Below are positions 26,364 through 35,464 of a DNA stretch of 64,000 nucleotides, piece by piece. The notes under the pieces are model-generated. The model did no database searches, was not told where the DNA came from, and saw only the letters and a program-made list of their open reading frames with translations. The stretch is taken from assembly GCA_035654775.1 (NCBI GenBank), contig DASRWB010000022.1:46044-110043 (forward strand), written 5' to 3'. A program made the translations under genes and the position numbers. How positions within the stretch are numbered: the stretch's first letter is position 1; every line of letters begins with the position of its first letter. The DNA is from HKST-UBA85 sp035654775 (GTDB lineage: Bacteria > Bacteroidota > Bacteroidia > Flavobacteriales > Flavobacteriaceae).

Positions 26364-27026
26364 ATGCATGTTAGAACTATTGCTGAAGAAAACTCTGTTT
26401 TAAACACTTTTATTAAAGAACTTAGAGCCGTATCGATTCAAAAAGACCGCATGCGTTTCAGAAAAAATATAGCACGTGTGGGCGAAATTTTGGCATACGA
26501 ACTGAGCAAAACATTAGACTATTCCTCTGAAACGGTAGAAACGCCTTTAGGCTTTAAAGACATTCCGACATTGACAGAAAATATTGTGCTTTGCTCCGTT
26601 TTACGCGCCGGTATTCCGCTTCATGAAGGCTTGCTAAGTTATTTTGACAAAGCCGACAGCGCTTTTATTTCGGCTTACCGGCATCATGACAGCAATGCTC
26701 CGGAAAAATTTGAAATTGTTGTAGAATACTTAGCTTGCCCCAGCCTTGAGGGAAAGACACTTATCCTAGCCGATCCTATGCTGGCTACAGGAAAGTCTTT
26801 GGTTTCAACCTTCAATGCACTGAAACCTTACGGAATGCCCAAAAGCATTCACGTGGTGAGTGTGATAGGTGCAACACCGGGAATAAATTACGTGTCCAAA
26901 CACTTTCCTGAAGAGGCTTATTTATGGATTGCAACCGTTGATGACACCTTAAATTCGAAAGGATATATCGTCCCGGGATTGGGTGATGCCGGTGATTTGG
27001 CCTTCGGCGAAAAATTACAGCATTAA
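26364..27026 (+). CDS. upp: Uracil phosphoribosyltransferase
   Basis: This 220-residue enzyme converts uracil and PRPP to UMP in pyrimidine salvage. It carries the PRPP-binding loop LILADPMLATGKSL, the flexible region VLRAGIPLHEG, and the C-terminal uracil-binding segment GYIVPGLGDAGDLAFG. The length is normal. Its last 12 bases overlap the end of the convergent membrane-protein gene, so the two transcripts may interfere. Confidence 0.95.
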   Translation: MHVRTIAEENSVLNTFIKELRAVSIQKDRMRFRKNIARVGEILAYELSKTLDYSSETVETPLGFKDIPTLTENIVLCSVLRAGIPLHEGLLSYFDKADSAFISAYRHHDSNAPEKFEIVVEYLACPSLEGKTLILADPMLATGKSLVSTFNALKPYGMPKSIHVVSVIGATPGINYVSKHFPEEAYLWIATVDDTLNSKGYIVPGLGDAGDLAFGEKLQH

Positions 27027-27938
27027 CAGTACTGCAGGAATGACAATAAAAGTTGCCAGAAACACTTCTTTAAACCATTTTTCTTTAATGGTTTCTATAT
27101 AATTTGTGACTATAATGGCTAATGGAGCAAACAGGAACAAAAATTCATTTCCGTTTTTTTGAGGAGCAATAATTACCAAAGCCCAGGCTACTAAAAATGT
27201 TGTCAGTACGATTTTAAATCCGGGCTTTAGCGTTTTCATCTTGCTTTTTAAGTTTTGAAGATAGAAAAAGGAAGACCATATCCCGAAAGATAAAAGTACC
27301 GTAATGGCAATAACATAAGCCAGTGTATTATAGCTGGTGTAGTTAAAATCTATGCTGTAGTTTAGCCGGGAAAACCAGAATAAACTATCGTACCTAACCA
27401 AGCTGTAGCAGATTGCCAAAAGCAAGACTGCGACCAAGGCTACAAAAGGTATAATCCAGTAGCGCAATCTGTTCTCTGAAAAAAATATCAACGCGGCAAT
27501 AATAACTAATACAAACAGTATAGCCCAAAAGTAAAATACCGAAGCAATCCCTATCCAAAAGGCAGCATCAAACAATTTTTTAATCACTTCTTTTTGTGAA
27601 CGCAGACTTATTATTCTGCGAAGAGACAGCAAAATAAAAAAGTTGCTCGCCATAATTTTCCAGCCCAAAACCGATTGCGGAATGAGCAATAAAAACAAAC
27701 TGAAAAGCAATATTTCGTAATTGTTTTTTTTAGTCAAACTGTTTTTGTTTACCACAAAATTCAGAAGCAATACCGAGACAAAAGCAAGCAAAAACATGCT
27801 TCCTTTTTTAAGAAAGAATGCAGGTGTAAATTCAGGATTTGAAAACTTAACTTCAGCAACAAAAAAGGTAATTAGGATTACCACAAAAACCACTAAAAAA
27901 TTTACCGGCTTAGATTTACTAAAAATACTTGTAATCAT
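27015..27938 (-). CDS. DUF6427-like polytopic membrane protein
   Basis: This 307-residue protein has about ten hydrophobic helices and short charged loops (SLRRIISLRSQKEVIKKLFDA). I believe it is the flavobacterial DUF6427 family, encoded divergently from a DUF6341 gene and beside upp and purD, an arrangement I recall from this lineage. Function is unknown. Its ATG lies inside the promoter of the divergent DUF6341 gene. Confidence 0.65.
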   Translation of the reverse strand: MITSIFSKSKPVNFLVVFVVILITFFVAEVKFSNPEFTPAFFLKKGSMFLLAFVSVLLLNFVVNKNSLTKKNNYEILLFSLFLLLIPQSVLGWKIMASNFFILLSLRRIISLRSQKEVIKKLFDAAFWIGIASVFYFWAILFVLVIIAALIFFSENRLRYWIIPFVALVAVLLLAICYSLVRYDSLFWFSRLNYSIDFNYTSYNTLAYVIAITVLLSFGIWSSFFYLQNLKSKMKTLKPGFKIVLTTFLVAWALVIIAPQKNGNEFLFLFAPLAIIVTNYIETIKEKWFKEVFLATFIVIPAVLLML

Positions 27939-27958
27939 TCTTTGTTTTTGTATTTTTG
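27929..27958 (+). promoter_or_regulatory. Promoter of the DUF6341 gene
   Basis: TTG (27929-27931), a 19-base spacer, then TATTTTTG (27951-27958): a near-ideal Bacteroidota promoter. The ATG is 19 bases downstream. The -33 element lies within the start of the divergent DUF6427-like gene, whose ATG is at 27936-27938. Confidence 0.8.
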
Positions 27959-27976
27959 TTGTGTAAATATACCACT

Positions 27977-28204
27977 ATGAAAGATTTCTTTTACGCCATA
28001 GAAAATTTATTTGTTGACTTTTTGTTTATGCCTTTCGACTTTTTACGAAGTTTAGAACTCGACAACTGGTGGCTGGCAAATAGTATGTCCTGGGCATTTT
28101 TAGTTATTGGTCTGGTTGCCTTTGTATACTGGATGGGGCAACTCAAAACCTTTAATGACAATAACGAAGAAGACAAAAGTATTACTTCTCATTCCTATTT
28201 ATAG
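27977..28204 (+). CDS. DUF6341-like small membrane protein
   Basis: This 75-residue protein has an N-terminal amphipathic part (DFFYAIENLFVDFLFMPFDFLRSL), one clear membrane helix (SWAFLVIGLVAFVYWMGQL), and an acidic tail. It matches my recollection of the flavobacterial DUF6341 family. The ATG at 27977 is preferred over an upstream TTG at 27956, which would lie within the promoter. The stop overlaps the convergent purD stop by 6 bases. Confidence 0.75.
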   Translation: MKDFFYAIENLFVDFLFMPFDFLRSLELDNWWLANSMSWAFLVIGLVAFVYWMGQLKTFNDNNEEDKSITSHSYL

Positions 28205-29470
28205 GTCAAACCCTATATCTTTTCTGTAGTACATCCGGTCAAAGTGGATGTGTTTTATGTTTTGATACGATGTACTTAGTGCTTCCTGATGGGTATTGCC
28301 AAAACCGGTAATAGCCAAAACACGTCCGCCGGAAGTATATGTTTTTTGGTTTTCGCTTTTTGTTCCGGCATGAAACAGCAATGCATTTTCTACAAGGGTC
28401 AACCCTGAAATTTCCTTTCCTTTTTCGTAGATTTCAGGGTAACCTCCGGAAACCAACATAACCGTTGCGGCAGTTCGTGGATCAATATCCAAAGCAATCG
28501 TTTCCAGGTTTTGGTGAGCTATCGCTTTAAAAATTTCTACTAAATCGGTTTTTATTCTTGGAATAACAACTTCGGTTTCCGGATCGCCCATCCGCACATT
28601 GTATTCTATAACTTTGGGTTCATTACCTACTTTTATTAATCCGATAAAAATAAACCCTTTATAGGGCAACCCGTCTTTTTGAAGTCCACGGATTGTGGGT
28701 TTAACAATTTGTTCTTCTATTTTGTTTAAAAAAGAAGCTGAAGCAAAAGGCACTGGAGAAACGGCGCCCATGCCTCCGGTATTTAGTCCTGTATCGCCTT
28801 CGCCAATGCGTTTGTAATCTTTTGCCGTGGGTAGGATTTTGTAGCTTTTGCCATCGGTTAGCACAAAACAACTTAATTCTATTCCATCTAAAAACTCTTC
28901 GATAACCACTTTTGAACTGGCTTTGCCAAATTTTGCATCAACCAGCATATTTTTGAGTTCAGCTTTGGCTTGTTCTAAATCGTTTATAATCAACACTCCT
29001 TTTCCGGCTGCCAAACCGTCTGCTTTTAATACGTATGGCGGTTGTAAAGTTTCCAAAAAAGCACAACCTTGTTCTACATTACTTGCATCAAAACTTTGGT
29101 AGGCTGCCGTAGGAATATTGTGTCGCATCATAAACTCTTTTGCAAATTCCTTACTGCCTTCCAATTTTGCTGCTGCTTGTTGAGGTCCGATAACCGGTAC
29201 TTTTTTTAAAGCCGTATCCGAAAGGAAAAAATCGTGAATTCCCAAAACCAATGGATCTTCAGGACCAACAATCACCATGTCTATTTGCTTTTCTAAAACC
29301 AGTTTTTTTACGGCGTTGAAATCTGTAACCGAAAAGTTTACGTTTGTGGCTATTGCTGCAGTTCCTGCATTTCCGGGAGCTACAAAAAGGTTTTTACATA
29401 ATGGACTTTGTGCTATTTTCCAGGCAAAAGTATGTTCTCTTCCACCGGAGCCTAGTATTAAAATATTCAT
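28199..29470 (-). CDS. purD: Phosphoribosylamine--glycine ligase
   Basis: This 423-residue ATP-grasp enzyme catalyses the second step of purine synthesis, joining phosphoribosylamine and glycine to give GAR. The N-terminus MNILILGSGGREHTFAWKI, the motif PYVLKADGLAAGKGVLI, the metal and substrate segments TGGMGAVSPVPF, and EYNVRMGDPETEVVIPR are all present. It is a single gene with its own promoter and is not linked here to other pur genes. Confidence 0.97.
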   Translation of the reverse strand: MNILILGSGGREHTFAWKIAQSPLCKNLFVAPGNAGTAAIATNVNFSVTDFNAVKKLVLEKQIDMVIVGPEDPLVLGIHDFFLSDTALKKVPVIGPQQAAAKLEGSKEFAKEFMMRHNIPTAAYQSFDASNVEQGCAFLETLQPPYVLKADGLAAGKGVLIINDLEQAKAELKNMLVDAKFGKASSKVVIEEFLDGIELSCFVLTDGKSYKILPTAKDYKRIGEGDTGLNTGGMGAVSPVPFASASFLNKIEEQIVKPTIRGLQKDGLPYKGFIFIGLIKVGNEPKVIEYNVRMGDPETEVVIPRIKTDLVEIFKAIAHQNLETIALDIDPRTAATVMLVSGGYPEIYEKGKEISGLTLVENALLFHAGTKSENQKTYTSGGRVLAITGFGNTHQEALSTSYQNIKHIHFDRMYYRKDIGFDL

Positions 29471-29488
29471 GCGTTGTGGTGTTTAGGA

Positions 29489-29520
29489 CAAAAATAGTTG
29501 CTTTTAGGCTTAAAAAACAA
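29489..29520 (-). promoter_or_regulatory. Promoter of purD
   Basis: The minus strand has TTG (29518-29520), a 21-base spacer and TATTTTTG (29489-29496), both perfect matches. The purD ATG begins 19 bases downstream. Confidence 0.75.
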
Positions 29521-29547
29521 TTATTTTACAAAAACTAAAGAGCTCTC

Positions 29548-30864
29548 TTGAATATTTTTGACCTTACTTTACGCTTAAACGGATTTCCTGTTGCAAAAGC
29601 AAAAAACTTGCTTCAACAGATTCATGCTATTGATGAAAATGACTATAAGGCATATACCTCTTCTCAAAAAAAAGCACTTGTTTCCTTTCATTTAAAAGAA
29701 AATCGTTTTTATAGAAATTTTGCTAAACACATCGATCTATCTCACTGGAATTCAATTCCTGTGATGCGTAAAAAAGAACTGCAACAACCGCTAAAACAGC
29801 GTATCTCTAAAGGATTCCGTACGAAAAACATATACATAAACAAAACATCAGGCTCCAGCGGTGACCCTTTTATTTTTGCAAAAGATAAATTTGCCCATGC
29901 CTTAACCTGGGCTATTATTCAGGATCGTTTTAGTTGGTACAATCTGGATTTTAACCGCTCACTTCAAGCGCGTTTTTATGGTATTCCACTAGACAAAAAG
30001 GGCTATTTTAAAGAGCGTATAAAAGACGTATTCAGCAAGCGTTTTCGGTTTTCTGTTTTTGATTTAAGTGACGAAGCCTTGGACAAAGTCTTACAAGCTT
30101 TTAAAAAGCATTCCTTTTCCTACCTCAACGGTTACACAAGTGCTATTGTTCAATTTGCCAAATACCTGCAAAAAAAACAACTTGTGCTTCGCGACGCTTG
30201 TCCTACGTTAACCTGCTGTATTGTCACTTCTGAAATGCTTTTTCCGGAAGACAAGAAATTACTGGAAACACAACTTGGCGTTCCGGTAATTAATGAGTAT
30301 GGTGCTTCTGAATTAGACTTGATTGCCTTTCAAAATCCCGAAGGATTATGGCAAGTAAACAGCGAGTCTCTTTATGTTGAAATTTTAGACGAAAACAATA
30401 CCGTTTTGCCTTATGGTGAAGAAGGACGAATTGTTATTACCTCGCTTTATAACAAAGCACATCCTTTTATTCGTTATGACATAGGTGATATTGGGAAACT
30501 TTCAACAAAAAGTACTGCAAAAGTACCTATCTTGGAAAAATTAACCGGAAGAACCAATGACCTTGTCATACTTCCCGGTGGTAAAAAGGCTGCTGGATTG
30601 ACTTTTTATTACATCACCAAAAGCATCATTGAAGAGGATGGAAACGTTAAAGAATTTGTAATAGAACAACACGATTATACTACTTTTAAGGTGATATACG
30701 TTAGCCGGCAAATCCTTACAGAAAAAAAATTAGCCCAAATAAAACACCAAATGGAAAACTATCTGGAACCAGGATTGACTATTTATTTTGAGCGCGTGGA
30801 TTCTTTAACGCGTTCCAAAAGTGGTAAATTAAAACAATTTTCATCATTAATAAATCATCCGTAA
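29548..30864 (+). CDS. PaaK/CapK-like adenylate-forming enzyme
   Basis: This 438-residue member of the phenylacetate-CoA ligase/CapK group has the ATP-binding loop INKTSGSSGDPFIF, NEYGASELD for the adenine site, and RYDIGDIGKL plus LTGRTNDLVILPGGKK near the C-terminus. CapK-like proteins occur in many capsule and LPS loci, but their substrates are mostly unknown; activating an acid for transfer to a sugar is a reasonable guess. The start is TTG at 29548; the next in-frame ATG is far inside the fold. wecB follows with a one-base overlap. Confidence 0.8.
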   Translation: MNIFDLTLRLNGFPVAKAKNLLQQIHAIDENDYKAYTSSQKKALVSFHLKENRFYRNFAKHIDLSHWNSIPVMRKKELQQPLKQRISKGFRTKNIYINKTSGSSGDPFIFAKDKFAHALTWAIIQDRFSWYNLDFNRSLQARFYGIPLDKKGYFKERIKDVFSKRFRFSVFDLSDEALDKVLQAFKKHSFSYLNGYTSAIVQFAKYLQKKQLVLRDACPTLTCCIVTSEMLFPEDKKLLETQLGVPVINEYGASELDLIAFQNPEGLWQVNSESLYVEILDENNTVLPYGEEGRIVITSLYNKAHPFIRYDIGDIGKLSTKSTAKVPILEKLTGRTNDLVILPGGKKAAGLTFYYITKSIIEEDGNVKEFVIEQHDYTTFKVIYVSRQILTEKKLAQIKHQMENYLEPGLTIYFERVDSLTRSKSGKLKQFSSLINHP

Positions 30865-31955
30865 TGAATATAACTTTAGTTGCCGGCGCAAGACCTAATT
30901 TCATGAAAATAGCACCCATAATTGCTGCCCTAATAGAAAAACAAACCAAAGGTTTCCCTATAGCCTTTCGTTTGGTACACACCGGACAACACTATGACAA
31001 AAATTTAAGCGATACTTTTTTTACAGAATTAGGGATTCCTCTACCCGATATAAACCTAGAAGTGAAAAGTGGAACACAAGCCGAACAAACCGCTGCAATT
31101 ATGATAGGCTTTGAAAAGGAATTGACACAAAATCCATGTGATTTGGTTCTTGTTGTTGGCGATGTAACCTCAACGATGGCTTGTACTGTTGTAGCTAAAA
31201 AAGCCAGTATAAAAGTGGCACACGTAGAAGCCGGAATACGCTCCGGAGATATGCAAATGCCTGAAGAAATTAATCGCATTGTCACCGACAGCCTGACTGA
31301 TTATTTTTTTACAACCTCGACCTACGCAAACGCAAATTTAAAACGACAAGGTGTAAATGAAAATCAAATTTTCTACGTAGGCAATGTCATGATTGACACC
31401 TTGCGAAATCACGAACATCAGTTTAAAAAACCCGAAATATGGAAACGACTTCCCTTAAAAGAAAAAAAATATTTCGTTATGACCTTACATCGTCCGGGTA
31501 ATGTAGATGAAGCTGAAAAGCTCAAAACCTTAATTACACAAATTGCAACATTAGCCCGAGATTTTCCGGTTATTTTTCCTGTGCATCCAAGGACTAAAAA
31601 CAGCTTAAAAGAGTTGCCGGCAGATTTAAAAAACTTACATTATATTGATCCGTTGGGATATTTAGAATTTAATTATTTAGTAAAACACGCTTTTGCCGTG
31701 TTAACTGATTCCGGTGGAATTACAGAAGAAACCACTGTACTAAACGTACCTTGTATTACCCTTCGCGAAAACACCGAAAGGCCGGAAACCTGTGTTTTAG
31801 GAACCAATCTCTTGGTTGGAAATGACCCCAAAAAACTTACGGAAGCTTTTCAGGTTTTGTGGTCCGGCAACTGGAAAGAAGGAACAATTCCACCGCTATG
31901 GGATGGAAATACCGCCAACCGAATTGTTAACCATCTTATGGAATTGGGTTTGTAA
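30864..31955 (+). CDS. wecB: UDP-N-acetylglucosamine 2-epimerase (non-hydrolysing)
   Basis: This 363-residue enzyme interconverts UDP-GlcNAc and UDP-ManNAc, supplying ManNAc-type sugars for surface glycans. Diagnostic motifs are VAGARPNFMKIAPI, HTGQHYDKNLSDTFF, VAHVEAGIRSGDMQMPEEINR, MTLHRPGNVD, and LTDSGGITEETTVL. It is one-base coupled to the genes on both sides (PaaK-like and GT4). No obvious UDP-ManNAc dehydrogenase partner is distinguishable. Confidence 0.94.
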   Translation: MNITLVAGARPNFMKIAPIIAALIEKQTKGFPIAFRLVHTGQHYDKNLSDTFFTELGIPLPDINLEVKSGTQAEQTAAIMIGFEKELTQNPCDLVLVVGDVTSTMACTVVAKKASIKVAHVEAGIRSGDMQMPEEINRIVTDSLTDYFFTTSTYANANLKRQGVNENQIFYVGNVMIDTLRNHEHQFKKPEIWKRLPLKEKKYFVMTLHRPGNVDEAEKLKTLITQIATLARDFPVIFPVHPRTKNSLKELPADLKNLHYIDPLGYLEFNYLVKHAFAVLTDSGGITEETTVLNVPCITLRENTERPETCVLGTNLLVGNDPKKLTEAFQVLWSGNWKEGTIPPLWDGNTANRIVNHLMELGL

Positions 31956-33121
31956 TGGGGAAACACATTTTAATTATTACCAGTTATTATCCACCCGAAA
32001 TCGGAGCTGCTTCAAACAGGATTTTTCAATTGGCAAATGGGCTGAATACCATAAACCATCGCGTTTCTGTGGTTACTCCGTTGCCCAATTATCCCACAGG
32101 AAAAATTTTTGAAGCGTATAGGGGTCGATTTTCTGCAAACACTCTGGAGCAAGGCATTAAAGTTTATCGACTTTGGGTGTTTGCAAGCAATTCAAAAAAC
32201 AAGTTGCACCGTCTTTTTTCTATGTTATCATACAGTTTGAGTTTGATTTGGTTTTTTATAACTCATCCTATTCCTAAAACGGTAATTATTCAGTCTCCGC
32301 CTTTGTTTGTGGCGTTTACCTGTATGCTTTTTTTAAAGAAAAAATCGAGAAAATTAATTTTAAACGTAAGTGATTTATGGCCGTTGGCAGGGAAAGAATT
32401 GGGCGTTTTAAAAGAAGGCTTTTCCTATTCGTTTCTTAAAAAAATTGAGCAGTTTAATTACAAAAGAGCAGGTTTAATTTTGGGGCAAAGTGAAGAAATT
32501 TTAACGCATGTCAACGCTCTCTTTCCAAAGAAAGAAACTTTTTTATATAGAAATTATCCTGATTTTACACCGCCGAAAGTGGCTTTTAAAAGCACAGAAA
32601 AAGAAGGCAAAATTCAAGTGGTTTATGCCGGCTTACTGGGAGTAGCTCAAGGCATTTACACTTTGGTTCAGGCTTTGGATTACTCAAAAATTGCGTTTCA
32701 TATCTACGGAAGTGGCGCCGAACAAGAACAAATTCAAGACTACATTAAAAAACACCCTAATCTTTGCATTTCTTATCATGGTCAAGTTCCAAGAGCGGAA
32801 TTACACGAGTTGTTGCTCAAGTATGATGTAGTTATTATTCCACTTTTAAATAGGATTTATGGTTCGGTGCCTTCAAAAATTTTTGAGTATGCCCGATTGG
32901 CTTTACCTGTCATATATATGGGTGGAGGCGAAGGAGAAAAAATAGTCGCCCAAAACGATTTGGGCTGGGTGGTTGATGCAGGAAACTACGATGCGCTCAA
33001 CCTTTTATTGAAAAAATTAACTCCTGCCGATTGTTTTAGTAAACGAAAAACTATTCAGGAGTTTTCTCTTATGCATTTTGATTTTGAAAAGCAATTGCAT
33101 GCTCTAAGCACCTGTCTTTAG
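31955..33121 (+). CDS. Family 4 glycosyltransferase (WbuB-like)
   Basis: This 388-residue GT-B enzyme has the donor-side N-terminus ILIITSYYPPEIGAASNRIFQLANGL, the middle GVLKEGFSYSFLKKIEQFNYKRAGLI, and the C-terminal SVPSKIFEYARLALPVIYMGGGEGE region with the conserved Glu residues. It resembles WbuB-type transferases acting on UDP-GlcNAc/FucNAc-like donors; specificity is uncertain. It ends the plus-strand operon and overlaps the convergent sugar-transferase gene by 4 bases. Confidence 0.85.
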   Translation: MGKHILIITSYYPPEIGAASNRIFQLANGLNTINHRVSVVTPLPNYPTGKIFEAYRGRFSANTLEQGIKVYRLWVFASNSKNKLHRLFSMLSYSLSLIWFFITHPIPKTVIIQSPPLFVAFTCMLFLKKKSRKLILNVSDLWPLAGKELGVLKEGFSYSFLKKIEQFNYKRAGLILGQSEEILTHVNALFPKKETFLYRNYPDFTPPKVAFKSTEKEGKIQVVYAGLLGVAQGIYTLVQALDYSKIAFHIYGSGAEQEQIQDYIKKHPNLCISYHGQVPRAELHELLLKYDVVIIPLLNRIYGSVPSKIFEYARLALPVIYMGGGEGEKIVAQNDLGWVVDAGNYDALNLLLKKLTPADCFSKRKTIQEFSLMHFDFEKQLHALSTCL

Positions 33122-34476
33122 TAGGCCTTATCTTCGCCCTTGAGTGCATTTATTAAGGTTTGGATAATAATTTTGATATCTAACAATAACGACCAGTTTT
33201 CAATATAAAATATATCGTATTTCACCCTGTTTATAATGTCCTTATCGGTTTCTACTTCGCCCCGGAATCCGCTTACCTGAGCCAGTCCGGTAATACCGGG
33301 TTTTACAAAATGCCTTACCATAAATTTATCGATTCGCTTGGCATACATATTTGTATGGCTTACCATATGCGGTCTTGGTCCAACCACAGACATATCGCCA
33401 AAGAGCACATTAAAAAACTGTGGTAATTCGTCTATACTTGTTTTTCTGATAAACTTTCCTATCTTGGTTACGCGCTGGTCACCACGTGTAGCCTGATATA
33501 GGTGTGCGTCTTTATTGGGTGTCATTGAGCGAAACTTGTAGCAATCGAATTCTTTGTAGTTAAACCCGTTTCTGGATTGTTTAAAAAATACAGGTCCTTT
33601 AGATTCTAATCGAATTAAAATGGCCAGCAGCGGCGTTAGCCAAGAAAGTAAAAAAACAATAACCGCTGACGAAAACAGAATGTCGAATGTTCTTTTAATA
33701 ATTTGGTTTACCCGTTCCTGGAGCGGAATGTCTCTAAAAGACAAAATAGGGATGTACTCGTAGAGCTCGTATTTTAATTTTTTGGAGTAAATATCCTTGT
33801 TGTCCGGAAGGAATTTTAAGATTTTAAGGTTATTGTCTGCAAAGTCTATTACCTTAAGCATATCTGCATTAGAAAGCTCGGTAATAGAACAATAAATTTC
33901 GTCTATTTGTTCTTTATTGATAAATTCAAAACACGCTTCCAGTACAGCTTCTTTGTTTTCTTTTAAGTTAAATGTCTTTTTATGTAAGTATCCGTATTCA
34001 GGATTTTTGTTGAAAAATTTTTCTAATGAAAGGGTTTGCTTATTCTTGCCTATAATCACTGTTTTCCTGTAGTTTCCTCCAAAAGAAGATCGGTATTTTT
34101 GCAGTAAATAATAGAGTGCAAATTTGGCAATGGCTATAAATAAAAAAACGCTAAGCACGTATTTAACTATAGTGTTGGGGCTTAGTCTCAAGCTGTTGTT
34201 AAACCCCGAAAACGCCAGCATAATTAGCGTAAAAAGAAGCATTTGCTTCAATATTAGCGAAGCAATAGTTACTTCTCTGGTATAGCGGTATACCTCATAA
34301 AATTTGGCATAAATAGACAAAATTATCCATCCGAAAGAAACTACGGGTATAAACAGCAAAGGGTCAATGGTTTTAAAAAAATAAAGCAGCGCCAGACCGT
34401 TAATTATTATTAAATCCACGGTATAGGAAATGGGTCTTAAATACCCTGAATATCTACCCTGCTTAAATGCGCTCAA
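33118..34476 (-). CDS. Initiating sugar-phosphate transferase (WcaJ/WbaP-like)
   Basis: This 452-residue protein has about five membrane helices: four in the first 125 residues and one near 270. A CoA-binding-like domain (about 140-240) lies between them, then the C-terminal catalytic domain with FKQSRNGFNYKEFDCYKFRSM, KTSIDELPQFFNVLFGDMSVVGPRP, and VKPGITGLAQVSG. It should move a sugar phosphate onto undecaprenyl phosphate, the first step of repeat-unit assembly. The start is TTG (TTG AGC GCA). It lies one base after the UDP-xylose synthase gene and is the last gene of the minus-strand locus. Confidence 0.93.
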   Translation of the reverse strand: MSAFKQGRYSGYLRPISYTVDLIIINGLALLYFFKTIDPLLFIPVVSFGWIILSIYAKFYEVYRYTREVTIASLILKQMLLFTLIMLAFSGFNNSLRLSPNTIVKYVLSVFLFIAIAKFALYYLLQKYRSSFGGNYRKTVIIGKNKQTLSLEKFFNKNPEYGYLHKKTFNLKENKEAVLEACFEFINKEQIDEIYCSITELSNADMLKVIDFADNNLKILKFLPDNKDIYSKKLKYELYEYIPILSFRDIPLQERVNQIIKRTFDILFSSAVIVFLLSWLTPLLAILIRLESKGPVFFKQSRNGFNYKEFDCYKFRSMTPNKDAHLYQATRGDQRVTKIGKFIRKTSIDELPQFFNVLFGDMSVVGPRPHMVSHTNMYAKRIDKFMVRHFVKPGITGLAQVSGFRGEVETDKDIINRVKYDIFYIENWSLLLDIKIIIQTLINALKGEDKAY

Positions 34477-34477
34477 T

Positions 34478-35464
34478 TTATTTTTTTATATGTTTTGAAA
34501 AATCTTTGTGTTCACTTTTGTGTAATTCTTCCTTGCTTAAACTTTTAAAATAGGCAAATGTTTTTTTCATGCCTTCTTCTCTGTCGACTTTAGGTTCCCA
34601 TCCCAGCAGTTTTCTTGCCAATGTAATATCGGGCTGTCTTTGCATAGGGTCATCAACCGGGAGTTCTTTGTAAATTATTTTTTGATGCGTTCCGGTCAAT
34701 TTTATGATTTCTTCTGCAAAGTCTTTAATTGAAATTTCATGTGGATTACCAATATTTACGGGGTTTACATAGTCGCTAAAAAGCAATCTAAATATTCCTT
34801 CAACCTGATCGTCTACATAGCAAAAAGAACGTGTTTGCGAGCCGTCTCCAAAAACTGTTAAATCCTCACCGCGTAAGGCTTGTCCCATAAAAGCCGGAAT
34901 TACTCTGCCGTCGTTAAGGCGCATTCTGGGACCATAGGTATTGAAAATTCTAACGATTCTTGTTTCCAGGCCATGAAACCTATGGTAAGCCATGGTTATG
35001 GATTCTTGAAAACGCTTGGCTTCGTCGTAAACTCCACGCGGGCCAATGGTGTTTACGTTTCCGTAGTAATTTTCGTCTTGCGGATGTACTAACGGGTCGC
35101 CATACACTTCTGAAGTGGAAGCAATTAAAATCCTTGCCTTTTTGGCTTTAGCCAATCCCAACAAGTTGTGTGTTCCCAAAGAACCCACTTTCAAGGTTTG
35201 AATGGGGATTTTAAGATAGTCAATAGGGCTTGCCGGTGAGGCAAAGTGAAGAATGTAGTCTAAATCTCCTTTTATTTCTACAAACTCTGTTACGTCGTGA
35301 GTGATAAATTCAAATTGCGGATGATTCAAGAGGTGCGTAATGTTTTTTTTATCGCCGGTAATGAAGTTGTCCATCCCAATTACATAAAAGCCTTCTCTTA
35401 TAAACCTATCGCAAAGATGTGACCCTAAAAATCCTGCTGCGCCGGTAACTAATACTTTTTTCAT
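34478..35464 (-). CDS. uxs: UDP-glucuronate decarboxylase (UDP-xylose synthase)
   Basis: This 328-residue short-chain dehydrogenase-type enzyme converts UDP-glucuronate to UDP-xylose and CO2. It has the NAD motif TGAAGFLGSHL, the UXS-typical HFASPASPIDY, STSEVYGDP, the catalytic YDEAK, NTYGPRMRLNDGRVIPAF, and FGDGSQTRSFCYVDD. It follows the UDP-glucose dehydrogenase gene with no gap, so UDP-glucose to UDP-glucuronate to UDP-xylose is encoded as a unit. Confidence 0.93.
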   Translation of the reverse strand: MKKVLVTGAAGFLGSHLCDRFIREGFYVIGMDNFITGDKKNITHLLNHPQFEFITHDVTEFVEIKGDLDYILHFASPASPIDYLKIPIQTLKVGSLGTHNLLGLAKAKKARILIASTSEVYGDPLVHPQDENYYGNVNTIGPRGVYDEAKRFQESITMAYHRFHGLETRIVRIFNTYGPRMRLNDGRVIPAFMGQALRGEDLTVFGDGSQTRSFCYVDDQVEGIFRLLFSDYVNPVNIGNPHEISIKDFAEEIIKLTGTHQKIIYKELPVDDPMQRQPDITLARKLLGWEPKVDREEGMKKTFAYFKSLSKEELHKSEHKDFSKHIKK

